Shown in pieces: positions 24,786 through 33,251 of a stretch of 64,000 nucleotides of DNA. The stretch comes from Kineosporia corallincola (GTDB lineage Bacteria > Actinomycetota > Actinomycetes > Actinomycetales > Kineosporiaceae): assembly GCF_018499875.1 (NCBI RefSeq), contig NZ_JAHBAY010000001.1, forward strand, positions 806,001 to 870,000, given 5' to 3'. The translations under genes were made by a program, and so were the position numbers. Under the pieces are notes generated by a model. The model had not been told where the DNA came from. It saw nothing but the letters and a program-made list of their open reading frames with translations, and did no database searches. How positions within the stretch are numbered: the first letter of the stretch is position 1; each line of letters starts with the position of its first letter.

Positions 24786-25337
24786 TCAGTCCAGGGTCGC
24801 GGCCACGCCCTCGACCAGGCCGGGAGCCAGGTCGCGGCCCACCGCCACGCTGTCGTCGGAGTCGTGGTCGCGGGCCCGGACGGCACAGCAGTACTCGCCG
24901 CTGCGCAGCACGGCGGCGCCCAGGCGCACGTCACGCCGGTCGGGGTGCCGGTCGATCCACTCGATCGCCGCGGCCTCGTCGTCCGGGATCTGGCTCTCCG
25001 CCTCGGGCGGCAGCACGGTGCGCTCGACCACCACGGCCGCGCCGTCCACGCTGTCCGGCCAGGCGATCTGGTGCAGCAGCTCCTCCAGGTTCTGGGCCTC
25101 CGGCAGGCCCTCCTGCTCGACCGCGGTCAGGTGGTCGAGGTCCTCGGTGGCGGCATTGATCACCTCGGTCGGCAGCCGGTTCGCCAGTGAGGGGTCGCGC
25201 TCCAGTGCGCCCGCCGTCTTGACCAGGGCGAACACCCGGATCGGAGCGTCCCAGCCGGCGGTGGCGACGTGACGCTCGAGCTCCACGATCACGCGGCGGA
25301 CGGACAGCGAACGGGGGTCGGCGGGTTCATCAGTCAC
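24786..25337 (-). CDS. PPA1309-family protein
   Basis: A 183-residue cytoplasmic protein of the actinobacteria-specific PPA1309 family, of unknown function. Recognisable blocks are VELERHVATAGWDAPIRVFALV, LPTEVINAATEDLDHLTAVEQEGLP, EELLHQIAWPDSVDGAAVVVERTVLPP and VRLGAAVLRSGEYCCAVRARDHDSDD. It converges on the PDZ-Lon gene and diverges from UPF0182. A gene of this family beside ylbL and UPF0182 is a regular actinobacterial arrangement. Confidence 0.9.
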   Translation of the reverse strand: MTDEPADPRSLSVRRVIVELERHVATAGWDAPIRVFALVKTAGALERDPSLANRLPTEVINAATEDLDHLTAVEQEGLPEAQNLEELLHQIAWPDSVDGAAVVVERTVLPPEAESQIPDDEAAAIEWIDRHPDRRDVRLGAAVLRSGEYCCAVRARDHDSDDSVAVGRDLAPGLVEGVAATLD

Positions 25338-25458
25338 GCCCGCATCCTTCCATCCTGTGGATCACCGGACCTCCTCACCCGGACGGGGGAGTTTTCACAG
25401 CCCGGAATCAGCTGCGTCGGGTAGGGAACCGGGCGGATCGTGGGTAAGTTCTCCATGC

Positions 25459-28400
25459 GTGACGTACGAGCGCGACCCACGCGGCCCCCGTCCGGTCCTC
25501 AACAGGCGACGGCGCGGTGCGCTGGCGCCCACGCTGATCACGCTGGGCGTGCTGATCGTGCTGGGGTTGATCGCGTCCCAGATGTGGACCGAGGTGCTCT
25601 GGTTCCAGTCGGTCGGCTACACCCAGGTGTACCGCACCGAGCTGCTGACCAAGATCGCCCTGTTCGTGCTGGGCGCCCTGGTGATGGGCGCGGCGGTGGC
25701 GGCCTCGCTGATCATCGGCTACCGCAGCCGCCCGATCTACGCCCCGATGTCGACCGAGCAGGTCGGTCTCGACCGCTACCGGGAGAGCATCGAGCCGCTG
25801 CGCCGCCTGGTCGGCCTGGCGGTGCCGATCGTGCTCGGCCTGTTCGCCGGGTCGGCGGCCAGCCAGCAGTGGCAGACCGTTCAGCTGTGGCTGCACCGGG
25901 TGCCGTTCGGCGAGAAGGACCCGCAGTTCAAGATGGACATCGGGTTCTTCGTGTTCACCCTGCCCTGGTTGCAGTTCCTGGTCAGCTTCCTGACCGCCGC
26001 GGTGTTCCTGTCGGCCATCGCCGCCCTGGTGACGCACTACCTGTACGGCGGTCTGCGGGTGCAGGGTGCCGGCCAGCGGCTCACCTCGGCCGCGCGCGTG
26101 CACCTGTTCGTGCTGGCCGCCTCGTTCCTGGTGCTGCGCGGCCTGGACTACTGGCTCGGCCGCTACGCCCTCTCCACCAAGACCTCGCGGCTGATCACCG
26201 GTCTCACCTACACCGACGCCAACGCCGGGCTGACCTCACGGGGCATCCTGGCCGGCGTCGCGATGATCATCGCCGTCCTGTTCATCGTCGCCGCGTTCGT
26301 CGAGCGCGCCCGGCTGATCCCGCTCTACGGCACCGCCCTGCTGGTGGTGTCGGCCATCGTGATCGGCGGCATCTACCCGGCCGGTGTGCAGCGCTTCCAG
26401 GTGCAGCCGAGCGCGCAGGAGCTGGAGAACAAGTACATCCAGCGCAACATCCAGGCCACCCGCGACGCCTACGGCCTCGACAACATCAAGACCGAGACCT
26501 ACAACGCCGAGTCCGACGCCGACCAGGCCGACCTGCGCGAGAGCGCCGAGGCCATCCCGGGCATCCGGCTGCAAGACCCGGCGCTGGTCAGCCCCACGTT
26601 CTCGCAGCTCCAGCAGATCAAGCAGTACTACTCGTTCGCGGACACGCTCGACGTGGACAAGTACACGATCGACGGCGAGACCAGCGACGCCGTGGTGGCC
26701 GCCCGCGAGCTGAACATCGACGCCGCGCCCAGCGCCCAGCGCAACTGGGTCAACGACCACATCGTCTACACGCACGGCTACGGCCTGGTGGCGGCGTACG
26801 GCAACGAGCGCACCTCGGACGGCGAGCCGGTGTTCCTCCAGTCCGGCATCCCCTCCACCGGTGAGCTGGGTGACTACGAGCCGCGCATCTACTTCGGCGA
26901 GAACTCGCCGGACTACTCCATCGTGGGCGCGCCGGAGGGCGCCGACCCGCAGGAGCTCGACATCCCGGACGACGAGAGCGACAGCGGCCAGGTCAACTAC
27001 ACCTACCAGGGCGACGGCGGCGTCGACGTCGGCTCGACCCTGCGTCAGCTGCTCTACTCGATCAAGTTCCAGGACCAGAACATCCTGCTGTCGAACCAGG
27101 TGAACTCGGACTCGCAGATCCTCTACGACCGCTCCCCGCGGGAGCGCGTCGAGAAGGTGGCGCCGTTCCTCGAACTCGACGGCGACCCCTACCCGGCCGT
27201 GGTGAACGGCAAGATCACCTGGATCATCGACGCCTACACCACCACCTCGCAGTACCCGTACTCGAAGACCCAGGTGCTGGAAGACGCCACGTCCGACTCG
27301 ATCACCGAGACCACGACGGCCGTCAACCCGCTGGACAACACCCGGGTCAACTACATCCGTAACTCGGTGAAGGCCACGGTCGACGCCTACGACGGCACGG
27401 TCACGCTGTACACCTGGGACGACGAGGACCCGATCCTGAAGGCCTGGACCAAGGTCTTCCCGAACACGGTCAAGCCGATCGGTGACATCAGCTCCCAGCT
27501 CATGTCGCACCTGCGCTACCCGGAAGACCTGTTCAAGGTGCAGCGTGAGCTGTTGCAGCAGTACCACGTGACCGACGCGAACGCGTTCTACTCGCAGCAG
27601 GACTTCTGGACGGTCCCGGACGACCCGACCCGGGACGGCGGCAACTCGCTCCAGCCGCCGTACTACCTGACCCTCCAGATGCCCGGCACGGACACCACGA
27701 ACTTCTCGCTGACGTCCACCTTCATCCCGGCGGGCCGCACCCGTGGCGTGCTCACCGGCTTCCTGGCGGTCGACGCCGACGCCGGCGACACGGCGGGCAA
27801 ACCGCGGGAGGACTACGGGCAGCTGAGACTGCTGCAACTGCCCAAGGACACGGTGATCTCCGGGCCCAGCCAGGTGCAGAACACGTTCAACTCCGACCCG
27901 GACGTGTCGTACCTGCTGAACCAGCTGCAACGGGGGAGCGACAGCTCGGTCCAGCGCGGCAACCTGCTCACCCTGCCGCTGGCCGGTGGTCTGCTCTACG
28001 TGCAGCCGGTCTACGTGAAGGGCTCGGGTGCCACGGCCTACCCGCTGCTCCAGAAGGTGCTGGTCTCGTTCGGTGACGAGATCGGGTTCGCCGACGATCT
28101 CGACGGCGCGCTCGACCAGGTCTTCGGCGAGGCCAGGGCCAGCGACGGCGACGACTCCGGAGACGACTCCGGCGGTGGCGACACCTCGGGCGACTCCGCG
28201 GTGGCCCGGGCCCAGGCCAGCCTCCAGTCCGCCCTGGACGACGCGTCCAAGGCCTTCAAGGAGGGGCAGACGGCGCTCCAGAGCAGCGACTTCGCCGCCT
28301 ACGGCCAGGCCCAGACCGCGTTGGAAGACGCGCTCCAGCGGGCCACCGAGGCGGAGACGGCCCTGGAAGCGGCCCAGCAGGCAGCGGGCGCGACCGCCAC

Positions 28401-28506
28401 GGCCACGCCGTCGACCAGTGCCACACCGAGCTCCACACCGAGCTCCACGCAGAGTTCCACCCAGAGCGCCACACCGAGTCCGTCGGGCACCACCTCGGCC
28501 GGCTGA
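25459..28506 (+). CDS. UPF0182 family membrane protein
   Basis: A 1015-residue protein. The first third has seven hydrophobic helices, starting with TLITLGVLIVLGLIASQMW and ending near ALLVVSAIVIGGIYP. A large extracytoplasmic domain follows, with YIQRNIQATRDAYGL, YPYSKTQVLEDATSD and HLRYPEDLFKVQRELL. This order is typical of UPF0182, whose role is unknown. The C-terminus adds an acidic linker, a helical Ala-rich segment and a Ser/Thr/Pro tail. The GTG start giving VTYERDPRGPRP fits the family better than an earlier ATG, which lies in the divergent promoter region. It is the last gene of the conserved block. Confidence 0.93.
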   Translation: MTYERDPRGPRPVLNRRRRGALAPTLITLGVLIVLGLIASQMWTEVLWFQSVGYTQVYRTELLTKIALFVLGALVMGAAVAASLIIGYRSRPIYAPMSTEQVGLDRYRESIEPLRRLVGLAVPIVLGLFAGSAASQQWQTVQLWLHRVPFGEKDPQFKMDIGFFVFTLPWLQFLVSFLTAAVFLSAIAALVTHYLYGGLRVQGAGQRLTSAARVHLFVLAASFLVLRGLDYWLGRYALSTKTSRLITGLTYTDANAGLTSRGILAGVAMIIAVLFIVAAFVERARLIPLYGTALLVVSAIVIGGIYPAGVQRFQVQPSAQELENKYIQRNIQATRDAYGLDNIKTETYNAESDADQADLRESAEAIPGIRLQDPALVSPTFSQLQQIKQYYSFADTLDVDKYTIDGETSDAVVAARELNIDAAPSAQRNWVNDHIVYTHGYGLVAAYGNERTSDGEPVFLQSGIPSTGELGDYEPRIYFGENSPDYSIVGAPEGADPQELDIPDDESDSGQVNYTYQGDGGVDVGSTLRQLLYSIKFQDQNILLSNQVNSDSQILYDRSPRERVEKVAPFLELDGDPYPAVVNGKITWIIDAYTTTSQYPYSKTQVLEDATSDSITETTTAVNPLDNTRVNYIRNSVKATVDAYDGTVTLYTWDDEDPILKAWTKVFPNTVKPIGDISSQLMSHLRYPEDLFKVQRELLQQYHVTDANAFYSQQDFWTVPDDPTRDGGNSLQPPYYLTLQMPGTDTTNFSLTSTFIPAGRTRGVLTGFLAVDADAGDTAGKPREDYGQLRLLQLPKDTVISGPSQVQNTFNSDPDVSYLLNQLQRGSDSSVQRGNLLTLPLAGGLLYVQPVYVKGSGATAYPLLQKVLVSFGDEIGFADDLDGALDQVFGEARASDGDDSGDDSGGGDTSGDSAVARAQASLQSALDDASKAFKEGQTALQSSDFAAYGQAQTALEDALQRATEAETALEAAQQAAGATATATPSTSATPSSTPSSTQSSTQSATPSPSGTTSAG

Positions 28507-28537
28507 CCCGTCTGAGTCACCCCGCACTCACGTCGAT

Positions 28538-28567
28538 TTGCTGTTCGACCCCGACAGCGAATAGAGT
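28538..28567 (+). promoter_or_regulatory. Predicted promoter of first initiator tRNA
   Basis: TTGCTG (28538-28543) and TAGAGT (28562-28567) are 18 bases apart, and the tRNA begins 12 bases after the -10. Confidence 0.6.
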
Positions 28568-28578
28568 TACATCAACGA

Positions 28579-28655
28579 CGCGGGGTGGAGCAGCTCGGTA
28601 GCTCGCTGGGCTCATAACCCAGAGGTCGCAGGTTCAAATCCTGTCCCCGCTACCA
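28579..28655 (+). tRNA. Initiator tRNA-fMet (CAT), copy 1
   Basis: A 77-base cloverleaf with encoded CCA. The anticodon loop CTCATAA carries CAT. The anticodon stem has the three consecutive G-C pairs (GGG/CCC) of initiators, and positions 1 and 72 are unpaired (C and T), another initiator mark. The T arm contains GGTTCAAATCC. It is identical base for base to the copy at 32827-32903. Confidence 0.97.
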
Positions 28656-28657
28656 GA

Positions 28658-28704
28658 AGTTGGGCCCGGTCTCCTGAACAAGGAGGCTGGGCCCAACTGC
28701 TTTG
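28658..28704 (+). terminator. Terminator of tRNA-fMet copy 1
   Basis: A 10-bp stem AGTTGGGCCC / GGGCCCAACT with an inner CTCCT/AGGAG hairpin is followed by GCTTTG, directly after the CCA end. Confidence 0.8.
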
Positions 28705-28762
28705 TCCTCACCCGACACGGACTTGCCGCCCCCTACGCTCCTTCCGCTCCCTAACCTTCCGA

Positions 28763-28782
28763 GTGCGGCCGTCCGGCCGCAC
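28763..28782 (+). promoter_or_regulatory. Inverted repeat upstream of GH12 gene 1
   Basis: GTGCGGCC-GTCC-GGCCGCAC lies 28 bases before the first GH12 start. It could be an operator for a sugar-responsive repressor or a hairpin in the leader. It does not match the CebR consensus (TGGGAGCGCTCCCA). Confidence 0.35.
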
Positions 28783-28810
28783 TTCTCGGAACGGGGGGAG
28801 AAGAATCCCG

Positions 28811-29866
28811 ATGAGGCACAGACTTCTCATGACCGCCGCGGCACTCGCGGCGGCGGTCGGGCTGGTGCAGGCGCCGTCGGCCGGGGCCGCCACTACCCTG
28901 TGCGAGCAGTACGCCACCGCCAAGATCCAGGGCGGCAAGTACATCGTGCAGAACAACCGCTGGGGCACGAGCTCCGAACAGTGCATCGACGTCACCGACA
29001 CGGGTTTCACGATCAGCAAGCAGGACGGGGTCAACCCGACCAACGGCGCGCCGACCGCGTACCCGTCGGTCTTCTGGGGGTGCCACTACAACAACTGCAC
29101 CAACGGTTTCTCGCCGATCCGGGCCGACAGCACCGATTTCGGCAAGATCACCACGAAGGCCGGGCTGACCTACATCAGCAGCGGCAACTGGAACGCCTCG
29201 TACGACATCTGGTTCGACCCGACCGCTCGCAAGGACGGCCAGAACACCGGGGCCGAGATCATGGTCTGGACCAGCCATTCCGGGCCACCGCAGCCGTACG
29301 GGTCCAAGGTGGCCACGGGGGTGACGATCGCCGGCAGCACCTATGACGTCTGGTACGGCAACAGCGGCTGGAACGTGGTCTCGTACGTGCGCACCACCGC
29401 GGCCGCCGACGTCAGCTTCACGGTGGACGACTTCTACAAGGACTCGGTGACGCGTGGCTACGCGCAGCGGTCCTGGTACCTGACCAGTGTCCAGGCCGGG
29501 TTCGAGCCGTGGAGCGGTGGAAAGGGCCTGGCGGTGAAGACCTTCTCGGTGAACGCTCCGGTCACCCCGCCGACCTGCACGGCGGCCTTCGCCCTGAACA
29601 CCACCTGGAACACCGGATTCACCGCTGACGTGACGGTGAAGAACACCGGCGGCACCGCCACCGGCAGCTGGAAGGTGAAGTGGACCTGGCCGGGCAACCA
29701 GACCATCTCCAGCATCTGGAACGCCACCGAAACCCGTTCGGGTAAAACCGTGACCGCGTCCAGCATGGACTACAACAGCGTCGTCCCGGCGGGCGGCACC
29801 ACCGGTTTCGGGATGGTGGTGAACGGCGCGGCCACCACGCCGGCCCTCACCTGTACCGCCACCTGA
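28811..29866 (+). CDS. Secreted GH12 endoglucanase/xyloglucanase with CBM2
   Basis: A 351-residue secreted beta-glucanase. A Sec signal peptide ends near residue 27 (PSAGAA). The GH12 domain (28-245) has QGGKYIVQNNRWGT, NASYDIWFDPTARKDGQNTGAEIMVW with the nucleophile Glu149, and SWYLTSVQAGFEPW with the acid/base Glu232. A CBM2 cellulose-binding domain (about 256-351) has WNTGFTADVTVKNTGG, WKVKWTWPGNQTISSIWNA and the conserved end TPALTCTAT. The linker is very short (NAPVTPPT). It cleaves beta-1,4-glucans or xyloglucan outside the cell; the preferred substrate is not readable from sequence. A paralogue lies 1.6 kb downstream. Confidence 0.93.
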   Translation: MRHRLLMTAAALAAAVGLVQAPSAGAATTLCEQYATAKIQGGKYIVQNNRWGTSSEQCIDVTDTGFTISKQDGVNPTNGAPTAYPSVFWGCHYNNCTNGFSPIRADSTDFGKITTKAGLTYISSGNWNASYDIWFDPTARKDGQNTGAEIMVWTSHSGPPQPYGSKVATGVTIAGSTYDVWYGNSGWNVVSYVRTTAAADVSFTVDDFYKDSVTRGYAQRSWYLTSVQAGFEPWSGGKGLAVKTFSVNAPVTPPTCTAAFALNTTWNTGFTADVTVKNTGGTATGSWKVKWTWPGNQTISSIWNATETRSGKTVTASSMDYNSVVPAGGTTGFGMVVNGAATTPALTCTAT

Positions 29867-29880
29867 ACCCGACCACGAAC

Positions 29881-29919
29881 GGACGCCCGTGGGCACCGGA
29901 CCGGTGCCCACGGGCGTCC
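29881..29919. terminator. Bidirectional terminator between GH12 gene 1 and fucO
   Basis: A 19-base perfect inverted repeat (GGACGCCCGTGGGCACCGG and its complement) sits between the convergent stops of the GH12 gene and fucO and can serve both. Confidence 0.8.
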
Positions 29920-29937
29920 CTGGTTGTGCGGACGGCC

Positions 29938-31089
29938 TCAGAGGATCGAGCGGTACAGCTCCTCGATCTGGGTGACCGTGGCCTCGCGCGGGTTGCCCCC
30001 GGCGCAGACGTCGTCGAAGGCGGCCTGCGCCAGGGCGGGCAGGTCCTCCTCCCGGGCGCCGATCTCGCCCAGCGTGGTCGGGTTGCCGAGCTCACGGGTC
30101 AGCTCGGCGACTGCCTCGACGGCGGCGACGCGGACCTCGTCCAGCGGCATGGTGGCGGCGTCGGCCACCCCGAAGGCGACAGCGATGTCGCGGTAACGCT
30201 CGCCGCTGTTCTCCGCGTTGAAGGCCATCACCGGGGCGAGCAGGACGCCGTTCGCGACGCCGTGCGGGGCGGAGTAGAACGCGCCCAGCGGGTGTGCCAT
30301 GGCGTGCACCAGGCCGAGACCCACGTTGGAGTAACCCATTCCGGCCACGTACTGGCCCAGGGCCATGCGCTCCGCGGCCTCCGGGTCGCCGTCGGCGGCG
30401 GCCTTCAGCGAGCCGGCGATCGTGGTGATCGCCTTGAGGTGGAACAGGTCGGACAGTTCCCAGGCACCCCGGGTGATGTAGCCCTCGATGGCGTGGGTCA
30501 GGGCGTCCAGGCCGGTCGCGACCTTGAGGCCGCGCGGGGCGCTCGCCATCATCTCGGAGTCGACGACGGCCAGGACCGGGATGTCGTGCGGATCGACGCA
30601 GACGAACTTACGCTGCCGCTCGACATCGGTGATGACGTAGTTGATGGTGGTCTCGGAGGCGGTGCCGGCCGTGGTGGGCACCGCGATGATCGGCACCGAC
30701 GGGTTCTTCGTGGGGGCCACGCCCTCCAGTGAGCGCACGTCGGAGAACTCCGGGTTGGCGACGATGATGCCGATCGCCTTGCAGGTGTCCTGCGGGGAGC
30801 CGCCGCCGACGGCGATCAGCACGTCCGCCCCGGCCGCCCCGAACGCCGCGACGCCGGCCTGCACCTTCTCGATCGGCGGGTTGGGCAGGACGTCGGAGAA
30901 CACCTCGTAGGGGAACTGCGCGGCGTCGAGCAGGGCGGTGACCCGGCCGGTCACGCCGGTGTCGACGAGCACCTGGTCGGACACCACGAAGGCCTTGCGG
31001 AACCCGCGCCGGGCGAGCTCGCCGGGGATCACCTCGATCGAGCCGGCGCCGAAGTAGGCGGTCTGGTTCCAGATCATCCGATACGCCAT
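29938..31089 (-). CDS. fucO: Iron-dependent lactaldehyde reductase/1,2-propanediol dehydrogenase
   Basis: FucO reduces L-lactaldehyde to 1,2-propanediol with NADH during fucose or rhamnose breakdown. The 383-residue protein closely tracks E. coli FucO from end to end. It has VGGGSPQDTCKAIGII (NAD), VPTTAGTASETTINYVITD, KFVCVDPHDIPVLAVVD, the iron ligands in ATGLDALTHAIEGYITRGAW and HAMAHPLGAFYSAPHGVANGVLL, and ends CAGGNPREATVTQIEELY. The length is the same. A perfect ATTGAAA-CC-TTTCAAT palindrome 32-47 bases upstream suggests LacI-family repression. No fucose pathway partner lies in the window, so substrate may differ from E. coli. Confidence 0.9.
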   Translation of the reverse strand: MAYRMIWNQTAYFGAGSIEVIPGELARRGFRKAFVVSDQVLVDTGVTGRVTALLDAAQFPYEVFSDVLPNPPIEKVQAGVAAFGAAGADVLIAVGGGSPQDTCKAIGIIVANPEFSDVRSLEGVAPTKNPSVPIIAVPTTAGTASETTINYVITDVERQRKFVCVDPHDIPVLAVVDSEMMASAPRGLKVATGLDALTHAIEGYITRGAWELSDLFHLKAITTIAGSLKAAADGDPEAAERMALGQYVAGMGYSNVGLGLVHAMAHPLGAFYSAPHGVANGVLLAPVMAFNAENSGERYRDIAVAFGVADAATMPLDEVRVAAVEAVAELTRELGNPTTLGEIGAREEDLPALAQAAFDDVCAGGNPREATVTQIEELYRSIL

Positions 31090-31120
31090 GTCACTTGCTC
31101 CGATCGAGCCCGGAAGGGGT

Positions 31121-31136
31121 ATTGAAACCTTTCAAT
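31121..31136. promoter_or_regulatory. LacI-type operator upstream of fucO
   Basis: Perfect palindrome ATTGAAA-CC-TTTCAAT, the size and form of LacI/GalR-family operators. It is 32 bases from the fucO start and about 360 bases from the divergent GH12 gene. No LacI regulator is encoded in the window. Confidence 0.6.
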
Positions 31137-31495
31137 CTGGAGCGTAGGCGGCCCGGGTGCCGCCCTCAGCGATCATTGGGCCCCCGGGGCGGGGCCGGCA
31201 GTCATCAATCAGGGACGCTCGTGGGGGCTTTTCGGCGGTCGGTCACCGGGCGGTCGGTCACCTGATCAGTCACCGGATCGGCGCGGCTGTCTGTTGGCCG
31301 AATACTAAGCAGGCGTCACTCCAGGCTCAATTGTTCACCGGAAAGTGCTGTCAGTCAGGGAGGTTCGATAAATCACCCCTAAATCCGTCCCGGCGAGCAA
31401 CTTTCCGGAACCCCACGGCAACTGGACAGGCGTAACCGTCCGATCGTGGCTTTCGACGCCGCGTGCCCTGACACCGGAAAGAGAAGACACTTTTC
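31137..31495 (+). other. Long leader/promoter region of GH12 gene 2
   Basis: No gene. It contains CGGTCGGTCACC direct repeats near 31235-31262. The last 130 bases before the GH12 start have several complementary segments (for example CCACG near 31414 with CGTGG near 31444, and GGAC/GTCC flanking AGGCGTAACC). They may fold as a structured leader, but I cannot match a known riboswitch class. Confidence 0.4.
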
Positions 31496-32677
31496 ATGAA
31501 GGCTCGTATCGCGCTGGCCGCCACCGCCGTGGCCGCCGCCGTCGTCGGGGGCGGCATCGTGCTGTCCGGCCCGGCCTCGGCCGTCGAGACCACCCTCTGC
31601 GACCAGTACGCCTCCACCAAGGTCCAGGGTGGCGAATACATCGTGCAGAACAACGTCTGGGGGACGAGCGCCACCCAGTGCATCGACGTCACCGACGACG
31701 GGTTCACCATCACCCAGCAGGACGGCGTCAACTCCGGCGGCGCCCCGACCGCCTACCCGTCGCTGGTGTGGGGCTGCCACTACAACAACTGCACCAACGA
31801 CTTCTCCCCGATCCTGGCCAGCTCCAGCGAGTTCGACAAGATCGGGTCGCAGGCCTCGTTCACCTACAACACCGGTGGCGTCTGGAACGCCTCGTACGAC
31901 ATCTGGTTCGACCCGACCGCCCGTAAGGACGGCCAGAACACCGGCGCCGAGATCATGATCTGGGCCAACCACGCCGGTGGCGCCTCGCCGGTCGGCTCCA
32001 AGGTCGGCGAGGTGACCACGGCCGGTGGCACCTGGGACGTCTGGTACGGCAACAGCGGTTGGAACGTCGTCTCGTACGTCCGCACCTCCGCGGCGTCGTC
32101 CGTCGACTACAAGGTGACGGACTTCTACGACGACGCCGTGGACCGCGGTTACGCGCAGGACTCCTGGTACCTCACCAGCATCCAGGCCGGGTTCGAGCCG
32201 TGGAGCGGTGGAAAGGGCCTGGGCATCGACGACTTCGCGGTGACCACGGACGGGTCGGGCGGCACCACGCCGGACGACTCGGGCACCACTGAGCCGACCG
32301 CCACCACCACCGCGACGCCGGTCGTCACCACCACGGCGCCCACCACCACCGACCCGGGCACCGGCACGGGCGGCGAGACCGGCGACTGCGCCGCGAGCTA
32401 CAAGGTGACCCAGTCGTGGGGCTCCGGCTTCATCGGTGAGGTCACCGTGAAGAACACCGGTGACAGCGCCACCCAGGGCTGGAAGGTCAACTGGACCTGG
32501 CCGTCGGGCCAGAAGCTGGCCTCGATGTGGAACGCCTCCAACGAGACCTCCGGCAGCACCGTGACCGCGAGCAACGTCAGCTACAACGGCGGCGTGGCCA
32601 AGGGTGACAGCACCACGTTCGGGATGCAGGTGGACGGCTCCTCCGCCACCCCGACCCTGACCTGCACCGCCGGCTGA
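31496..32677 (+). CDS. Secreted GH12 glucanase with Thr-rich linker and CBM2
   Basis: A 393-residue paralogue of the GH12 gene at 28.8 kb. The signal peptide ends near residue 29 (GPASAV). The catalytic domain keeps NASYDIWFDPTARKDGQNTGAEIMIW (nucleophile Glu) and SIQAGFEPWSGGKGL (acid/base Glu). It differs from its partner in having a 45-residue Thr/Pro/Asp linker before the CBM2 domain (CAASYKVTQSWGSGFIGEVTVKNTGD ... TPTLTCTAG). The domain boundary is thus elongated here and nearly absent in the other copy. GGAAAGAGAAG precedes the ATG. It is presumably secreted for cellulose or xyloglucan attack. Confidence 0.93.
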   Translation: MKARIALAATAVAAAVVGGGIVLSGPASAVETTLCDQYASTKVQGGEYIVQNNVWGTSATQCIDVTDDGFTITQQDGVNSGGAPTAYPSLVWGCHYNNCTNDFSPILASSSEFDKIGSQASFTYNTGGVWNASYDIWFDPTARKDGQNTGAEIMIWANHAGGASPVGSKVGEVTTAGGTWDVWYGNSGWNVVSYVRTSAASSVDYKVTDFYDDAVDRGYAQDSWYLTSIQAGFEPWSGGKGLGIDDFAVTTDGSGGTTPDDSGTTEPTATTTATPVVTTTAPTTTDPGTGTGGETGDCAASYKVTQSWGSGFIGEVTVKNTGDSATQGWKVNWTWPSGQKLASMWNASNETSGSTVTASNVSYNGGVAKGDSTTFGMQVDGSSATPTLTCTAG

Positions 32678-32695
32678 GTCGACGGTGTGAAGGAG

Positions 32696-32732
32696 GCCGC
32701 CCCCGGAACCCTGCGGATGGTTCCGGGGGCGG
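32696..32732 (+). terminator. Terminator of GH12 gene 2
   Basis: A GC-rich stem (CCGCC...GGAACC against GGTTCCGGGGGCGG, one C bulged) with an 8-base loop begins 19 bases after the stop. No strong T-run. Confidence 0.65.
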
Positions 32733-32785
32733 ACTGCATCCACGGTGTCCCTTTTGCCCGGTACGGAGCCGGGTTTCGGCGCCGA

Positions 32786-32815
32786 TTCGCTTTCCTGACG
32801 GGAGTGGCATAGTCT
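32786..32815 (+). promoter_or_regulatory. Predicted promoter of second initiator tRNA
   Basis: TTCGCT (32786-32791) and TAGTCT (32810-32815) are 18 bases apart, with the tRNA starting 12 bases after the -10, the same geometry as copy 1. Confidence 0.5.
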
Positions 32816-32826
32816 TTATTCATCGA

Positions 32827-32903
32827 CGCGGGGTGGAGCAGCTCGGTAGCTCGCTGGGCTCATAACCCAGAGGTCGCAGGTTCAAATCCTGTCCCCGCTA
32901 CCA
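32827..32903 (+). tRNA. Initiator tRNA-fMet (CAT), copy 2
   Basis: Identical over all 77 bases to the copy at 28579-28655, including CCA, the three G-C pairs in the anticodon stem and the unpaired C1/T72. Only GAC is shared immediately upstream; promoters and terminators differ, so the copies are separately expressed. Confidence 0.97.
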
Positions 32904-32908
32904 CGGTT

Positions 32909-32950
32909 GAGGCCTGGTCACCGAATTAACGGTGACCAGGCCTCATTTCG
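32909..32950 (+). terminator. Terminator of tRNA-fMet copy 2
   Basis: A perfect 15-bp stem GAGGCCTGGTCACCG / CGGTGACCAGGCCTC with loop AATTAA is followed by ATTTCGTTT. Confidence 0.88.
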
Positions 32951-33046
32951 TTTGCCGGTTCGTGGATCCGTTGGCGTGACCGGCGTCTGACGGGACCGGG
33001 ATGCCGCCGGCTCGGTTGACATGATCGGCATCGGCCGACGTGGCCA

Positions 33047-33081
33047 GCGGCGACTGACGTGAGCGGCGGCGACTGACGTGA
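33047..33081 (+). repeat. Two direct 16-bp repeats in intergenic DNA
   Basis: GCGGCGACTGACGTGA occurs at 33047-33062 and again at 33066-33081. The surrounding 32951-33192 has no supported gene. Confidence 0.6.
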
Positions 33082-33192
33082 GCGGTTCGATCCGGTGCCG
33101 CACTTCACGCCTTCCGTGCCGCGCCCGGCTTCGCGTCTTGCGCGCCGACTGACATCCCGGTGGCACGTGACTGTGGATGGGTGTCATGACCG

Positions 33193-33237
33193 TGGGTCAA
33201 TATTGACCCACTGACGGAATGGGTCAATATTGACCCA
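33193..33237 (+). promoter_or_regulatory. Twin HipB operators overlapping the promoter
   Basis: Two identical 18-bp palindromes TGGGTCAATATTGACCCA occupy 33193-33210 and 33220-33237, 27 bases centre to centre. TTGACC in the first and AATATT in the second make a -35/-10 pair with a 17-base spacer, so bound repressor would block the promoter. They lie directly before the hipB ribosome site. Confidence 0.85.
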
Positions 33238-33251
33238 CAGGAGGTGGTGGA

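Noticed and set aside
26236-28527. 763-codon open frame antisense to UPF0182
   Set aside because: Val/Arg/Gly/Leu-rich with no motif or ribosome site. It is a typical GC-bias shadow of a long real gene.
31370-31495. Cyclic di-GMP or cyclic di-AMP riboswitch before GH12 gene 2
   Set aside because: Partial resemblance only; the conserved core bases of neither class could be aligned.
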